A DNA stretch of 64,000 bases from Arthrobacter crusticola (GTDB lineage: Bacteria; Actinomycetota; Actinomycetes; Actinomycetales; Micrococcaceae), in the NCBI RefSeq assembly GCF_004357995.1, contig NZ_SMTK01000003.1, positions 682,001 to 746,000 of the forward strand, given 5' to 3'. Position numbers and translations under genes: made by a program. How positions within the stretch are numbered: position 1 is the first letter of the stretch; every line of letters starts with the position of its first letter. The notes beneath the pieces were generated by a model, which saw only the letters and a list, made by a program, of their open reading frames with translations, was not told where the DNA came from and did not search any database. Positions 18,484 to 27,065 of the stretch are shown here, one piece after another.

Positions 18484-19242
18484 CTATCCCACACCTCCCA
18501 GCAGTGCCAGGGCCTCCTGGGTGAGAGCGGACACGACCCGCGGCAGGGCGAGCATGACGACGGAGCCCAGGGCGAGGGCCAGCAGGATCTTCAGCGGGAA
18601 CCCGAGGGCGAACGCGTTGAGGGCCGGGGCGACCCGGTTGAGCAGGCCCAGGCCGACGTCGGAGAGGAAGAACACGACGAGCAGCGGGCCGGCGATCTGG
18701 ACGGCGGCCAGGAACATACCGGTGACCGCGGTGATGATTGCCGCCACCGGGTCGGCGAGGAAGACTCCGCCGCCCAGCGGGATGGCGGTGAAGCTGCGGA
18801 TCAGCCCGCCGAGGATCAGCTGGTAGGCGTCGGAGGAGAACATCAGGGCCAGCGCGGTCATCTGGAACAGCCGGGTGAACTGGGCGCCGTTGATCAGCGA
18901 ATGCGGGTCGAAGGCCTGGGCCATCTGGAATCCGCTCATCAGGTCGATCAGGCCACCGGCGGACTGGATCGCGGCGAAGACCAGGTAAACGAGGAAGCCC
19001 ATGAGCACCCCGGCGCCGATCTCCAGCACGAGTGCACCGAAGAATGCCGCCGTGCCGCGTTCGGTGTAGCCGGGGGTGACGGCGGGGGAGACAGCCAGGG
19101 CCAGGCCGAGCGCCAGCATCACCTTGATGCGCGCCGGAAACGCGGTGTAGGAAAACGGCGGGGCGATGACTAGGAACGACACCATGCGCACGCCGGCGAG
19201 CATCACCGGTTCAAGCCAGCCGAGGTTCAGGCCCAGTTCCAC
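18484..19242 (-). CDS. fliR: Flagellar export protein FliR
   Basis: A 252-residue membrane protein of the FliPQR export gate, with six predicted helices and the conserved SGFQMAQAFDP segment. It abuts fliQ and flhB with no gap, so translation is probably coupled. Confidence 0.93.
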   Translation of the reverse strand: MELGLNLGWLEPVMLAGVRMVSFLVIAPPFSYTAFPARIKVMLALGLALAVSPAVTPGYTERGTAAFFGALVLEIGAGVLMGFLVYLVFAAIQSAGGLIDLMSGFQMAQAFDPHSLINGAQFTRLFQMTALALMFSSDAYQLILGGLIRSFTAIPLGGGVFLADPVAAIITAVTGMFLAAVQIAGPLLVVFFLSDVGLGLLNRVAPALNAFALGFPLKILLALALGSVVMLALPRVVSALTQEALALLGGVG

Positions 19243-19518
19243 TCAGCCTCCCTCGAGCAATGAGGGGATCTTGTCGAACAGGGCGTGGGTGAAGGACACC
19301 ATCTCGGAGATCATCCAGTGTCCTGAGATCAGCAGGACGACGCCCACGGCGGCGGCCTTGGGGACGAAGGAAAGGGTGACTTCCTGGATCTGGGTGATCG
19401 ACTGCAGCAGGGAGATCCCGAACCCCACGGCGAGCGCGGTGATCAGGACCGGCGCGGCAAGCTTGGCGGAGACCCACAGGCCTTGGAGGCCGATGTCGAG
19501 GACGGCATTTGTATCCAT
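19243..19518 (-). CDS. fliQ: Flagellar export protein FliQ
   Basis: A 91-residue protein with two membrane helices (APVLITALAVGFGISLLQS and AAAVGVVLLISGHWMISEM). The QSITQIQEVTLSFVPK loop between them is the family signature. It forms part of the FliPQR gate. Gap to fliP is 3 nt. Confidence 0.94.
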   Translation of the reverse strand: MDTNAVLDIGLQGLWVSAKLAAPVLITALAVGFGISLLQSITQIQEVTLSFVPKAAAVGVVLLISGHWMISEMVSFTHALFDKIPSLLEGG

Positions 19519-19521
19519 GGC

Positions 19522-20478
19522 TCAGGCGTAGCTTCGGATGAGTGCGGTGACGATCAGGCCCCAGCCGTCAACGAGGATGAACAGCAGGATCTTGAACGGA
19601 AGGGAGATGATCACCGGGGGCAGCATCATCATGCCCATCGACATCAACGCCGAGGACACGACGAGGTCGATGACCAGGAAGGGGATGAAGATGACGAAGC
19701 CGATGATGAACGCGGCCCGCAGTTCGGAGATCATGAACGCCGGAATCAGGGTGGTCAGCGGCACATCCTCGGGGGTGGCCGGGTTGTCCATCCCGGCGGC
19801 CCGGGTCATCAGGGCGATGTCCTCCTCGCGGGTGAACTGCAGCATCCACTGCTGGATCGGGCCGGCGGCCTCGGTGTAGGCCTCCTGGAAGGTGAAGTCG
19901 CCGTCGAGGTAGGGCTGCACGGCGCCGCTGTTGATGTCCCCCAGCACCGGGCCCATGATGAAGAACGACAGGAACAGCGCCAGGCCGGCGATGACCTGGT
20001 TAGGCGGGATCGAGGGCAACGACAGGGCGTTGCGCGTCATCACCAGCACCACGAAGATCTTCGTGAACGAACTCATCATCAGCAGCAGGGACGGCGCGAC
20101 GGTGAGCAGCGTGATGCCCAGCAGCGTCACCACAGCCGAGGATGGGGTGCCGTTGGGGCCGTTGATCACCACCGACCCGTCGCCGTCCGGCGCGGCAGGA
20201 TCGGTGGGCGGGGCCGGAGGCGCCGGGTCCACCGGTGCTGGAGGGTTCAGCGGATCAGGGGAGGCCGGCGCGGGGGCCCCGGGGTTCGGCTGCAACGGGC
20301 CCGGATCGGCCGGGGCCGGCGGGGCGGGAACCACGGGGGCGGGAACGGGCGGCTGCGGCGGGGGAAACTGGACGGCGGAGGCGGCCGGCGCCTGCAGGAG
20401 CAGCAGGAGAACCCCCGCGGCGAAGGCCAGCAGGGCAAGGCGGAAGCGGAGTGCGGCACGGCGCGGCGGCAGGCACAT
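19522..20478 (-). CDS. fliP: Flagellar export protein FliP with long Pro-rich N-terminal insert
   Basis: A 318-residue pore protein of the flagellar export gate. The conserved core (LLTVAPSLLLMMSSFTKI, ALFLSFFIMGP, ISELRAAFIIGF, LPFKILLFILVDGW) is normal. Between the N-terminal signal-like helix (RLALLAFAAGVLLLLLQAP) and the core lie about 70 residues very rich in Pro and Ala (roughly 36-105), not usual in FliP. The ATG at 20478 overlaps the fliO stop as TGATG, which fixes the start. Confidence 0.94.
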   Translation of the reverse strand: MCLPPRRAALRFRLALLAFAAGVLLLLLQAPAASAVQFPPPQPPVPAPVVPAPPAPADPGPLQPNPGAPAPASPDPLNPPAPVDPAPPAPPTDPAAPDGDGSVVINGPNGTPSSAVVTLLGITLLTVAPSLLLMMSSFTKIFVVLVMTRNALSLPSIPPNQVIAGLALFLSFFIMGPVLGDINSGAVQPYLDGDFTFQEAYTEAAGPIQQWMLQFTREEDIALMTRAAGMDNPATPEDVPLTTLIPAFMISELRAAFIIGFVIFIPFLVIDLVVSSALMSMGMMMLPPVIISLPFKILLFILVDGWGLIVTALIRSYA

Positions 20479-20885
20479 CACCCCTTCGGCCCGCCGAGGC
20501 CGGCGGAGAGGACCTGCTTCAGCGCCGCCGGCGACAGGATGGACCCGGTGGGCGCCGCCGAGCGGTGCTTGCCGGCGGTGGCCTGGTGCAGGACGCGCGA
20601 AAACGCCTCGGCGCCCTGCCCTGCGGTCTCCGGGGCAGGGGCCTCCGAGGTGGACAGCACGGTGACCGACTGCTCGGTGACGCCGAGCAGGAGGCGCTGG
20701 CCTGCGGTCTCGACGACCACGACGGAGGCCTTGGAGCCGACGCCCTGGCGGGCGAGGACCGTCAGCAGCTTCTCCCCGGTCGCCGCGCCGGCCGTGCGCC
20801 GGGCGTACCGGTGCGCGAGCACAAGGACGGCGAGCACGGCGCCTAGGGCGAGCAGCACCCTCAGGATGAGGATGAGTGAATCCAT
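20478..20885 (-). CDS. fliO: Flagellar biosynthesis protein FliO
   Basis: A 135-residue bitopic protein: one N-terminal helix (LILILRVLLALGAVLAVLVL) then a small cytoplasmic domain with VGSKASVVVVETAGQRLLLGVTEQ split as expected for FliO. FliO helps assemble FliP. Its place between fliN and fliP and the TGATG junction with fliP support the call. Confidence 0.85.
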   Translation of the reverse strand: MDSLILILRVLLALGAVLAVLVLAHRYARRTAGAATGEKLLTVLARQGVGSKASVVVVETAGQRLLLGVTEQSVTVLSTSEAPAPETAGQGAEAFSRVLHQATAGKHRSAAPTGSILSPAALKQVLSAGLGGPKG

Positions 20886-20887
20886 CG

Positions 20888-21595
20888 TCAGTTAACGCCC
20901 TCTGCCACGTCGAGGATCTTGGTGATGCGCACAGCGAAGTCCTGGTCCACCACGACGACCTCGCCGTGGGCAATCAGCCGCCCGTTGAGCAGGACATCCG
21001 CGGGGGCGCCGGCCGACCGGTCAAGCTCAACCACGCCGCCGGGCTCGAGGTTGAGCACGTCGCGCACCGACATCCGGGTCCGCCCGATCTCCACGGTCAG
21101 GGCCATCTCCACACTGTTGATGCGGCCGAGCTTGCCGACAACCGACTCCCCGGAGACCGGGGTGGGGTTGAGCGTTCCGTACTCGCGGACCCGGATGGCG
21201 AACCATCCCGCCGTCCCGCCGCCGGAGGCCAGTTCGAACACCGTCGTCTCCGGGTCGGCGAACAGGGCCGACGCGTCCTCGATCCGGGCCTCGCCGAGCA
21301 CTCCTCCGCCGAGCACCGCGGCCGCCGCCTCGAGGGCGGGGCGCAGCACGTCCTTGAAGGACACAAGCGGGGTGTCGGTGCCGGCAGCAGCAACGAGGGA
21401 CCCGGTGCCCTCGAGCACGACGGCGAGGTCCGCCGAGCGGGTCCCGACGTAGGCAGCGGTCACCGCGCCGGCCGCGCGGGCGGCCGCGGCGGCGTGGTCC
21501 GGGGCGGGAACCGCGCTGACCGGAGCTGCCGAGGGAAGCAGCCCGACCAGCGCCTCGGCGGCGGAGTCCTTGAGGGTGGCAACGGAAACGGTCAT
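20888..21595 (-). CDS. fliN: Flagellar motor switch protein FliN
   Basis: A 235-residue protein. The C-terminal ~75 residues form the SpoA/FliN domain (VEMALTVEIGRTRMSVRDVL, ADVLLNGRLIAHGEVVVVDQ, VRITKIL). The N-terminal ~150 residues are Ala-rich and resemble the CheC/FliY-type middle domain seen in Gram-positive FliN/FliY, although no CheC phosphatase motif is evident to me. It overlaps fliM by 4 nt. Confidence 0.92.
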   Translation of the reverse strand: MTVSVATLKDSAAEALVGLLPSAAPVSAVPAPDHAAAAARAAGAVTAAYVGTRSADLAVVLEGTGSLVAAAGTDTPLVSFKDVLRPALEAAAAVLGGGVLGEARIEDASALFADPETTVFELASGGGTAGWFAIRVREYGTLNPTPVSGESVVGKLGRINSVEMALTVEIGRTRMSVRDVLNLEPGGVVELDRSAGAPADVLLNGRLIAHGEVVVVDQDFAVRITKILDVAEGVN

Positions 21596-22497
21596 GCTGG
21601 GTTCTCCTCGGTATCGACGATCTGGGCCGCCAGGCGGGCGCCGTTCCGGCCAAGGCCGGCCCGGGCGATGCGCTGTCCGGCGATGCGGACCTCAAGGGGC
21701 CGCCGTTCGGGATGGTTCAGGGGAATCAGGTCTCCCACCGCGAGGCGGAGGATGGCCTCGGGCCTCACGGTCACCGGCATCAGGCCCACCGACACCTCGA
21801 CGGGGACCCACGCCATCTGCTGGCGCAGCAGCTCCGCGGCGTTCTCCGGGGACGTCGTCGGGTTTGTCGCCCCGAGCTGCGGCAGGACGGTTTCGGCCGG
21901 CAGGGCCACGGTCCCCTCGGCGGTGTTCTCCCCAACCCGGAGGGTGAAGGTGGCGACCACCATCAGGTCCGACGGCGCGGCGGCCTGGGCGAATTGGGCG
22001 TTGTATTGGATGGAGTTGAAACTCAGCGCCATGGGCAGCAGGGAGCCGAAGGAGTAGCGCAGGTCCTCAAGGGCGTCCTCCATCAGCCGTTTCACGAGAG
22101 CCTGTTCGATCTGGGTGAACTTCCGGCCCGGCGCGGGCTGGCTGCCGTTGCCGCCGAGCATGCGCCCCACCCAGGCCAGGGCCGAGGAGGTCGGGAACTG
22201 GATGACGGCCTGCGACTCGTAGTCCTCGAGCCGGCACAGCACCATGGCGGTGGTCGAGGGGAGGGATGCGGCGTATTCGTCGTAGGTCTGCATGAGGACC
22301 TGGTGGGTGGTGACCTGCGCCTTGACGCGGACCTTCGCCGTCAGCTGAGTGCCCCACTGCCGGGCGAAGGTCTCGAAGGCCACTTCGAGGGCGCGGCTGT
22401 GCTCGCGGGCGAGCGTCGTGGGCCGGCGGAAGTCGTATACCTCGACCGTGCGTGCGGGCTCGGGCAGGAGGGTTTCCTGAACGTTGGAGGGGGTCAC
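21592..22497 (-). CDS. fliM: Flagellar motor switch protein FliM
   Basis: A C-ring protein of about 301 residues. The middle domain has LPSTTAMVLCRLEDYESQAVI split by conserved loops and LGRNGARLAAQI at the end belongs to the SpoA domain. The usual N-terminal CheY-binding segment is reduced to NVQETLLPE. Two in-frame GTG codons are possible, 22506 and 22497. I prefer 22497 because a sigma-28-like -10 ends at 22506 and the other GTG would lie inside the promoter. There is no Shine-Dalgarno at either. Confidence 0.88.
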   Translation of the reverse strand: MTPSNVQETLLPEPARTVEVYDFRRPTTLAREHSRALEVAFETFARQWGTQLTAKVRVKAQVTTHQVLMQTYDEYAASLPSTTAMVLCRLEDYESQAVIQFPTSSALAWVGRMLGGNGSQPAPGRKFTQIEQALVKRLMEDALEDLRYSFGSLLPMALSFNSIQYNAQFAQAAAPSDLMVVATFTLRVGENTAEGTVALPAETVLPQLGATNPTTSPENAAELLRQQMAWVPVEVSVGLMPVTVRPEAILRLAVGDLIPLNHPERRPLEVRIAGQRIARAGLGRNGARLAAQIVDTEENPA

Positions 22498-22505
22498 GAT
22501 AATCA

Positions 22506-22532
22506 CTATCGGCGGTCAGACCCGGCCCGTAA
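22506..22532 (-). promoter_or_regulatory. Sigma-28-like promoter before fliM
   Basis: Reading the minus strand: TTAC (22529-22532), 15-nt spacer, GCCGATAG (22506-22513). The -10 ends 8 nt before the GTG at 22497, so the transcript may be leaderless. It occupies the 60-nt gap where fliL often sits in other genomes. Confidence 0.6.
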
Positions 22533-22565
22533 GCCGTTGGCCCCCCGCATCGGGCTGCCGCTCCG

Positions 22566-23369
22566 TCAGGGGCGCTGTTCGACCACTTCCGGGATCAGGG
22601 ACCGGACGCTCTCCGGCTGGTCGGAGAGCACGACGATGTCGACCCGGCGGTTGAGCTTCAGGTCCGCCTCGGTGCGGCCCTCGTTCAGGGGCCGGGACTC
22701 GCCGTAGCCGCTGGCCTCCATGCGGGTGCTCTCGACCCCGCCCTGCTCGACCAGGTGCCGGACGACATTGACCGCCCGCGCCGTCGACAGTTCCCAGTCG
22801 AGCACGTAGCGGTCGTCCGGGAGCTTGGCGGTGTGGCCCTCGACGGTGACCTCCCGCGTCGTCGACCGCAGTTCCGGCGCCGTCGCGTCGAGCACGAGCT
22901 GCGCGGCCGCTGTCAGTTCCGCGCGGTCGGGGTTGAAGAAGGTCTCCGAGCTGACCATGCGGACGGTGAGGCCGCGTTCGTCGAGGGTGAATCGGACGGT
23001 GTCCTCAAGGCCCTCCTTCGTCAGGGCGGCCGTAATGCGCTCCTTGATGGCCTCGAGGTCGTCCACCTCCTGGATGGCGAGTTCGAGGTCAGTGAGGTCC
23101 TCGCCCTCCTCCTCGGCCAGCTCCGGAGGCAGGACGATGCCCTCGGCGGTGTCGACCTTGCCCACGTTCTCCACGCCGAAACCCGTGGCCAGGGAGTTCT
23201 TGAGTTTCTCAAACTTCGCCACGTCCACCGAGGACATGGCGAACAGGACGATGAAAAGGCACATCAGCACGGTGACCATGTCGGCGTAGGACACGGCCCA
23301 GCGTTCGTCGGCGTGGAACTCCTCAAGCTGGCTCGCGCGGTAGCCGCGGCGCGGGCCCCTGCGGCTCAC
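22566..23369 (-). CDS. motB: Flagellar stator protein MotB
   Basis: A 267-residue stator subunit. Asp30 in WAVSYADMVTVLM is the proton-carrying residue in the single membrane helix. The C-terminal OmpA-like peptidoglycan-binding domain includes VTVEGHTAKLP and ASGYGESRPL. It overlaps motA by 4 nt. The Asp points to a proton-driven rather than sodium-selective motor, but helix details would decide. Confidence 0.94.
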   Translation of the reverse strand: MSRRGPRRGYRASQLEEFHADERWAVSYADMVTVLMCLFIVLFAMSSVDVAKFEKLKNSLATGFGVENVGKVDTAEGIVLPPELAEEEGEDLTDLELAIQEVDDLEAIKERITAALTKEGLEDTVRFTLDERGLTVRMVSSETFFNPDRAELTAAAQLVLDATAPELRSTTREVTVEGHTAKLPDDRYVLDWELSTARAVNVVRHLVEQGGVESTRMEASGYGESRPLNEGRTEADLKLNRRVDIVVLSDQPESVRSLIPEVVEQRP

Positions 23370-24172
23370 GCGGCCGCCTCAAGGTCGGAAGCGGTGGGGG
23401 GTGCTTCCTTCCGCTTCCCGCCCCGCTTATGGGGAGGGATCATGGCGGTGAGCCGTTCGCCGAGGAGGATGGGCTGGGCCCCTTCCTGCACGGCGAGCAG
23501 TCCCTCCATCTGGAGGTTCATCTGTTCGAGTTCGAGTTCGGAGAGCCGGGCGAGGCGCGCACCGATCGGCAGCCAGATGAAGTTGGCCGAGAGCAGGCCC
23601 CACAGGGTCGCCACGAACGCCGCGGCGATCATGTGCCCGAGTTCCTCGGGGTTGGAGAGGTTCTCAAGGACGTGGGTCAGCGACACGACCGTGCCGACGA
23701 TCCCGACGGTCGGGGCGTACCCGCCGAGGCTGTTGTAGAACTTGGAGACGGCGTGGTTCGCCTTCCGGCGGGTGCTGATTTCGTCCTCGAGCAGGATGCG
23801 CAGATCCTCGCCGTCGGTGCCGTCGGCGATGTTCTGCAGCCCGTTCTTCATGAACGGATCGTCGGTTTCGGCCGCCTCGGCCTCAAGGGCCAACAGTCCG
23901 TCGGCGCGGGCCTTCTCCGCGAACCGGATGATCTGGTCCACGCTGTCCTGCGGCGAGTCGGTCCGGCCGCGGAACGCCTTGGGCAGGGACTTCACCGCCT
24001 GGAGAACGTCCTTAATGGTCGAGCTGGCGATGCCGATGGCGATGGTGGCGCCGAGCACCAGGATCATCGGGGCGGGCAGCAGCAGGGAGCTGACGTGCGC
24101 GCCCTCCATGAAGATCATGGCGTAGAGGGAGCCGAACGCGAGGAGGAGACCGATCAGGGTTGCGGGATCCAT
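23366..24172 (-). CDS. motA: Flagellar stator protein MotA
   Basis: A 268-residue stator subunit with four membrane helices. PTVGIVGTVVSLTHVLENL and the GHMIAAAFVATLWGLLSANF segment are the conserved MotA helices 3 and 4. The start at 24172 (MDPATLIG) is chosen over the upstream ATG because it matches the family and lies 4 nt after the flbD stop. Confidence 0.94.
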   Translation of the reverse strand: MDPATLIGLLLAFGSLYAMIFMEGAHVSSLLLPAPMILVLGATIAIGIASSTIKDVLQAVKSLPKAFRGRTDSPQDSVDQIIRFAEKARADGLLALEAEAAETDDPFMKNGLQNIADGTDGEDLRILLEDEISTRRKANHAVSKFYNSLGGYAPTVGIVGTVVSLTHVLENLSNPEELGHMIAAAFVATLWGLLSANFIWLPIGARLARLSELELEQMNLQMEGLLAVQEGAQPILLGERLTAMIPPHKRGGKRKEAPPTASDLEAAA

Positions 24173-24176
24173 GGCG

Positions 24177-24530
24177 CTACTTTCTGGGGCGCTGGCCGGC
24201 GGGACCGGGCAGGACGTCGTGCGGGTGGACAATGCTCAGGTGCGTCGGCTCGCGCCCGCTCTCGGCGCGGGCCTCCGTGACGGTTCCCGGCCCGGTGACG
24301 CTTCCCGCGGCGTCGCCGGCGTCGGCACCAGGCAGCCGGTGGGCGTAGGTGAGGACCCGCGCGCGGAATTCGACGACGAGTGTGATCACCTCATCGAGGG
24401 ACTCGGTGACGATGTGCCGCATCCCGTTGACCATGACGAGGGTGGTGTCCGGGCTGGCATGGATGCGCTCCACGAGATCGGGGTTGATGCCGAACCGGTC
24501 GGTGCCGTTCAGCCGGGTCAGGACAATCAT
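24177..24530 (-). CDS. flbD: FlbD-family flagellar protein with C-terminal extension
   Basis: The first ~65 residues are FlbD: MIVLTRLNGTDRFGINPDLV, ERIHASPDTTLVMVNG, then VTESLDEVITLVVEFR. FlbD proteins are usually 60-80 residues and have no settled biochemical role. This one has 117, the extra ~50 being Gly/Thr/Glu-rich and apparently disordered. First gene of flbD-motA-motB, 54 nt after a sigma-28-like promoter. Confidence 0.88.
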   Translation of the reverse strand: MIVLTRLNGTDRFGINPDLVERIHASPDTTLVMVNGMRHIVTESLDEVITLVVEFRARVLTYAHRLPGADAGDAAGSVTGPGTVTEARAESGREPTHLSIVHPHDVLPGPAGQRPRK

Positions 24531-24584
24531 GGGTTCCGTTCCGCGTTCTCGTGTCGGCGGCCCGGTCGGGCTGCTCCTTTGTAA

Positions 24585-24611
24585 CAGTCGGCAGTTCGGC
24601 GCGGTTCGTTA
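24585..24611 (-). promoter_or_regulatory. Sigma-28-like promoter before flbD-motA-motB
   Basis: Minus strand: TAAC (24608-24611), 15-nt spacer, GCCGACTG (24585-24592). This differs from the fliC promoter only by C for T in the -10. It lies in the gap where foreign-looking genes have entered the flagellar block. Confidence 0.55.
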
Positions 24612-24749
24612 GGAGCCGCTGCCCGGGGCCCACCCGCCGAGACGGCACATAACCACGCTTTCCCGACCCCGAAGGGTGGTGACCTGCAATCTCGGCGGGG
24701 CGGCTCTCGTCCCTCGGCCCCAGCTGACAATCAACTGCTGCTCGTAGGC

Positions 24750-24911
24750 CTAGGACCGGGCAAGAACCGGAACGAGCTGGTCAAGGACCGGGACGGCAAA
24801 CCGAATAAACAGGATGGTGCCTGATACCAGCAGTCCCAGGACGATGCTGATGCCGATCAGGATGAAGGAAAAGTTTTCGGACTTCGCAAGCCGGAACAAG
24901 GGGCTCTTCAT
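24750..24911 (-). CDS. 53-residue single-helix membrane peptide, hypothetical
   Basis: A small reading frame begins ATG at 24911 and stops TAG at 24750. The protein starts MKSPLFRLAKSENFSF and continues with a long hydrophobic segment (ILIGISIVLGLLVSGTILF), ending in RFAVPVLDQLVPVLARS. It lies 12 nt after the stop of the DUF1624/DUF418 gene with AAGGAC as a plausible ribosome-binding site, so the two are probably co-expressed. I recognise no family. A basic N-terminus suggests the tail is extracellular; a role as accessory subunit of the neighbouring membrane protein is inference. Confidence 0.6.
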   Translation of the reverse strand: MKSPLFRLAKSENFSFILIGISIVLGLLVSGTILFIRFAVPVLDQLVPVLARS

Positions 24912-24923
24912 GGTCGGGTGTCC

Positions 24924-26093
24924 TTATGATCCGAGGGTGCGGGCACGCCGGGATGCAGAGGCGACGATGCCCTCCAACGGACCGTGCCTGCGGGTGTGCC
25001 GCCAGGCCAGGGCAAACACGGCCGCCCCGCAGATTTGAGTGATGACCAAGGCAACGGGATCCTCCTCGAGGAACCCCGTGGCGAGAACCAGGAGGTGGGC
25101 GGAGTAAAGCGTCAGCGTCATGCTGCCAAGTGCCGCAAGTGGAATCAGGATGCGCGCGGCAACCCTGGCCAGGAGCAGGAACGCCGCCAGGACAGCCGTT
25201 GCCGTGCCGATGGTATTGAGCTTTTCCAGGACTGTGTTGGAGTGCCCCGTGGCGAGCGCCTGCCACCAAAGAGAATCCGTTGGAACGTAATCTTCGGGCC
25301 CCCAGGTGATGATTTCGTCGATCGCTTCTGCATCGAGGTCCGAGGAGGCATCCTGAAGCCGGCTCAACCCTCCCCACGGACCCAACAGCAGGGCCGACAG
25401 CAGCCAGGAAACGGCGGCCAGAACCAGTCCGGCAGCCGCAAGCCTGATCTGGACGAGCCGGGAGTGCAGGTCCAGGCGCCCGATCGCCAACCCGGCGCAG
25501 ATGTACGCAAGGTACAGCACGGCCGGGTAATCCCCGGTCAGGAGCAGCTGGGTGATGACAACGCCCGGTTCGGCAAGGAGGTCTGTGAGCGTAGGGTTGA
25601 AGCCCGGTTCCGGAAGGGAGTCGCGCAGGCCCTGGGCGAGAACGGGCGCCGTTAAGGCCAGTCCCGCTGCGATTGCGGCAAGAGCCCGCGCCCCCAGGCC
25701 CAGCAGGGGAATGGCGAGAAAGAACATGACGCCGTAGTAGGCGAGGATGATGGCTGGTGGGGTGTCAACATAGGCGATAGTCAGCCCCAGCAGGGTGATC
25801 AGGGCCGCACGCACTGCGACGCCGGCGCGCGCCGACCTGAGGGGCCTGCCGTTGAGCGGTTCCCTTCCGCCGCTGCTGAAGGTCAGCGCCACCCCGGCCA
25901 GCAGGGCGAACTGGGCTGCCGAATGCCCTGAAAAGACTGTCCACAACAGGGTCGGGTTACCCTCGTCGTCCTCGAGTGGAAGGGTGTGGATGACCATCAA
26001 TCCAATGAGGGCGAGACCGCGCGCGGCATCAATCCCGGTCAGGCGGGATCCCGTCGTCGAGGAAGCATCCCTCGATGAAACGGTAGTGAACAT
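24924..26093 (-). CDS. DUF1624/DUF418-type polytopic membrane protein (acyltransferase-like)
   Basis: A 389-residue protein with about ten membrane helices. RLTGIDAARGLALIGLMVIH is the start signature of the heparan-alpha-glucosaminide N-acetyltransferase (DUF1624) fold, and LGSMTLTLYSAHLLVL with the following GPLEGIV near the end fits DUF418. The family probably transfers acyl groups to cell-surface sugars, but substrates are mostly unknown. It is divergent from the two-component system across ~200 bp, which suggests a regulatory link. By eye its GC content is lower than that of flanking flagellar genes. Confidence 0.8.
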   Translation of the reverse strand: MFTTVSSRDASSTTGSRLTGIDAARGLALIGLMVIHTLPLEDDEGNPTLLWTVFSGHSAAQFALLAGVALTFSSGGREPLNGRPLRSARAGVAVRAALITLLGLTIAYVDTPPAIILAYYGVMFFLAIPLLGLGARALAAIAAGLALTAPVLAQGLRDSLPEPGFNPTLTDLLAEPGVVITQLLLTGDYPAVLYLAYICAGLAIGRLDLHSRLVQIRLAAAGLVLAAVSWLLSALLLGPWGGLSRLQDASSDLDAEAIDEIITWGPEDYVPTDSLWWQALATGHSNTVLEKLNTIGTATAVLAAFLLLARVAARILIPLAALGSMTLTLYSAHLLVLATGFLEEDPVALVITQICGAAVFALAWRHTRRHGPLEGIVASASRRARTLGS

Positions 26094-26321
26094 GTATTTC
26101 CCCTAACCAAGCTGACAAGCCACGACCCTGGGGATCCTCGGGGCGGAACCTGCATCTGATTCCAGTAGAAGGGCGTCGTGTATGCCGCTCTTATCGAATC
26201 CCTGTGAGTTTGCTGGGAATCGAGGGGCACCGGGGTGCCGTGCGGTGGATGCTGCCACTAGACCCGAAGGTGCGGGGAGCACCAGAATGACTTCATGAGC
26301 GCGGGAGGGTCGGCGAACTTC

Positions 26322-27065
26322 ATGGCGGATCTACCGCCGCTGCGCCATCCGGACGGTTCCTCAGTGCGGGCCTTGGTGGTCGACGACGAGCCGGCGCTGT
26401 CCGAGGCGGTCGGCATGGGGCTGAGCATGGTTGGTTGGGAAGTCGCCGTTGCAGGGGACGGTCCCTCGGCGGTGCGGGAGGCGCGGCGGTTCCGCCCGGA
26501 CGTCCTGGTTCTCGACGTGATGCTCCCCGGCTTCGACGGCGTTGAGGTGCTCACTGAGATCCGGGCATCGGCGCCGTCAGTACCTGCGCTTTTCCTCACG
26601 GCGAAAGGCGGTTTGGAGGACCGCATCACCGGCCTCGCCGCCGGAGGCGATGACTATGTCTCAAAGCCCTTCAGCCTCGAGGAAGTCGTGCTCCGCCTGC
26701 ATCGGCTGGTCCTGCGCTCGGGACTCACTGCCGTGCGCAGCACGGAGCTGGTGGTCGGTGATCTGGCCCTGAACTTAGATACACGCGAAGTCAGCAGGGG
26801 AGGGCAGGACGTTGAGCTTACAGCGACGCAGTTCGACCTGCTGCGTTTCCTGATGGAGAATTCACGGCGGGTCCTCAGCAAGGCCCAGATACTCGAGGGC
26901 GTCTGGGACCACGCCTTCGATGGTCAGTCGACGGTTGTCGGGCTGTATATCTCCTACCTCCGGAAAAAGATCGACCAGGGCCGCGCACCAATGATCCATA
27001 CCGTCAGGGGAGCCGGATACGTCCTCAAACCGGCGGAGGAACTCAATGGCAGCCAGCGCCGGTGA
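26322..27065 (+). CDS. OmpR/PhoB-family response regulator
   Basis: A receiver domain (VVDDEPALSE; phosphoacceptor Asp65 in VLVLDVMLPG; Lys in YVSKPF) followed by a winged-helix DNA-binding domain (LTATQFDLLRFLMEN, STVVGLYISYLRKKID, HTVRGAGYVLKP). I prefer the ATG at 26322 (MADLPPL, with GGGAGGG upstream) to the ATG at 26295, which adds nine residues. It overlaps its kinase gene by 20 nt. The target is unknown; the divergent DUF1624/DUF418 operon is the obvious candidate. Confidence 0.92.
   Translation: MADLPPLRHPDGSSVRALVVDDEPALSEAVGMGLSMVGWEVAVAGDGPSAVREARRFRPDVLVLDVMLPGFDGVEVLTEIRASAPSVPALFLTAKGGLEDRITGLAAGGDDYVSKPFSLEEVVLRLHRLVLRSGLTAVRSTELVVGDLALNLDTREVSRGGQDVELTATQFDLLRFLMENSRRVLSKAQILEGVWDHAFDGQSTVVGLYISYLRKKIDQGRAPMIHTVRGAGYVLKPAEELNGSQRR

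Noticed and set aside
16687-19173. 828-residue plus-strand frame opposite flhA, flhB and fliR
   Set aside because: Extremely Gly/Asp/His/Gln-rich shadow; three well-supported genes on the minus strand explain the region.
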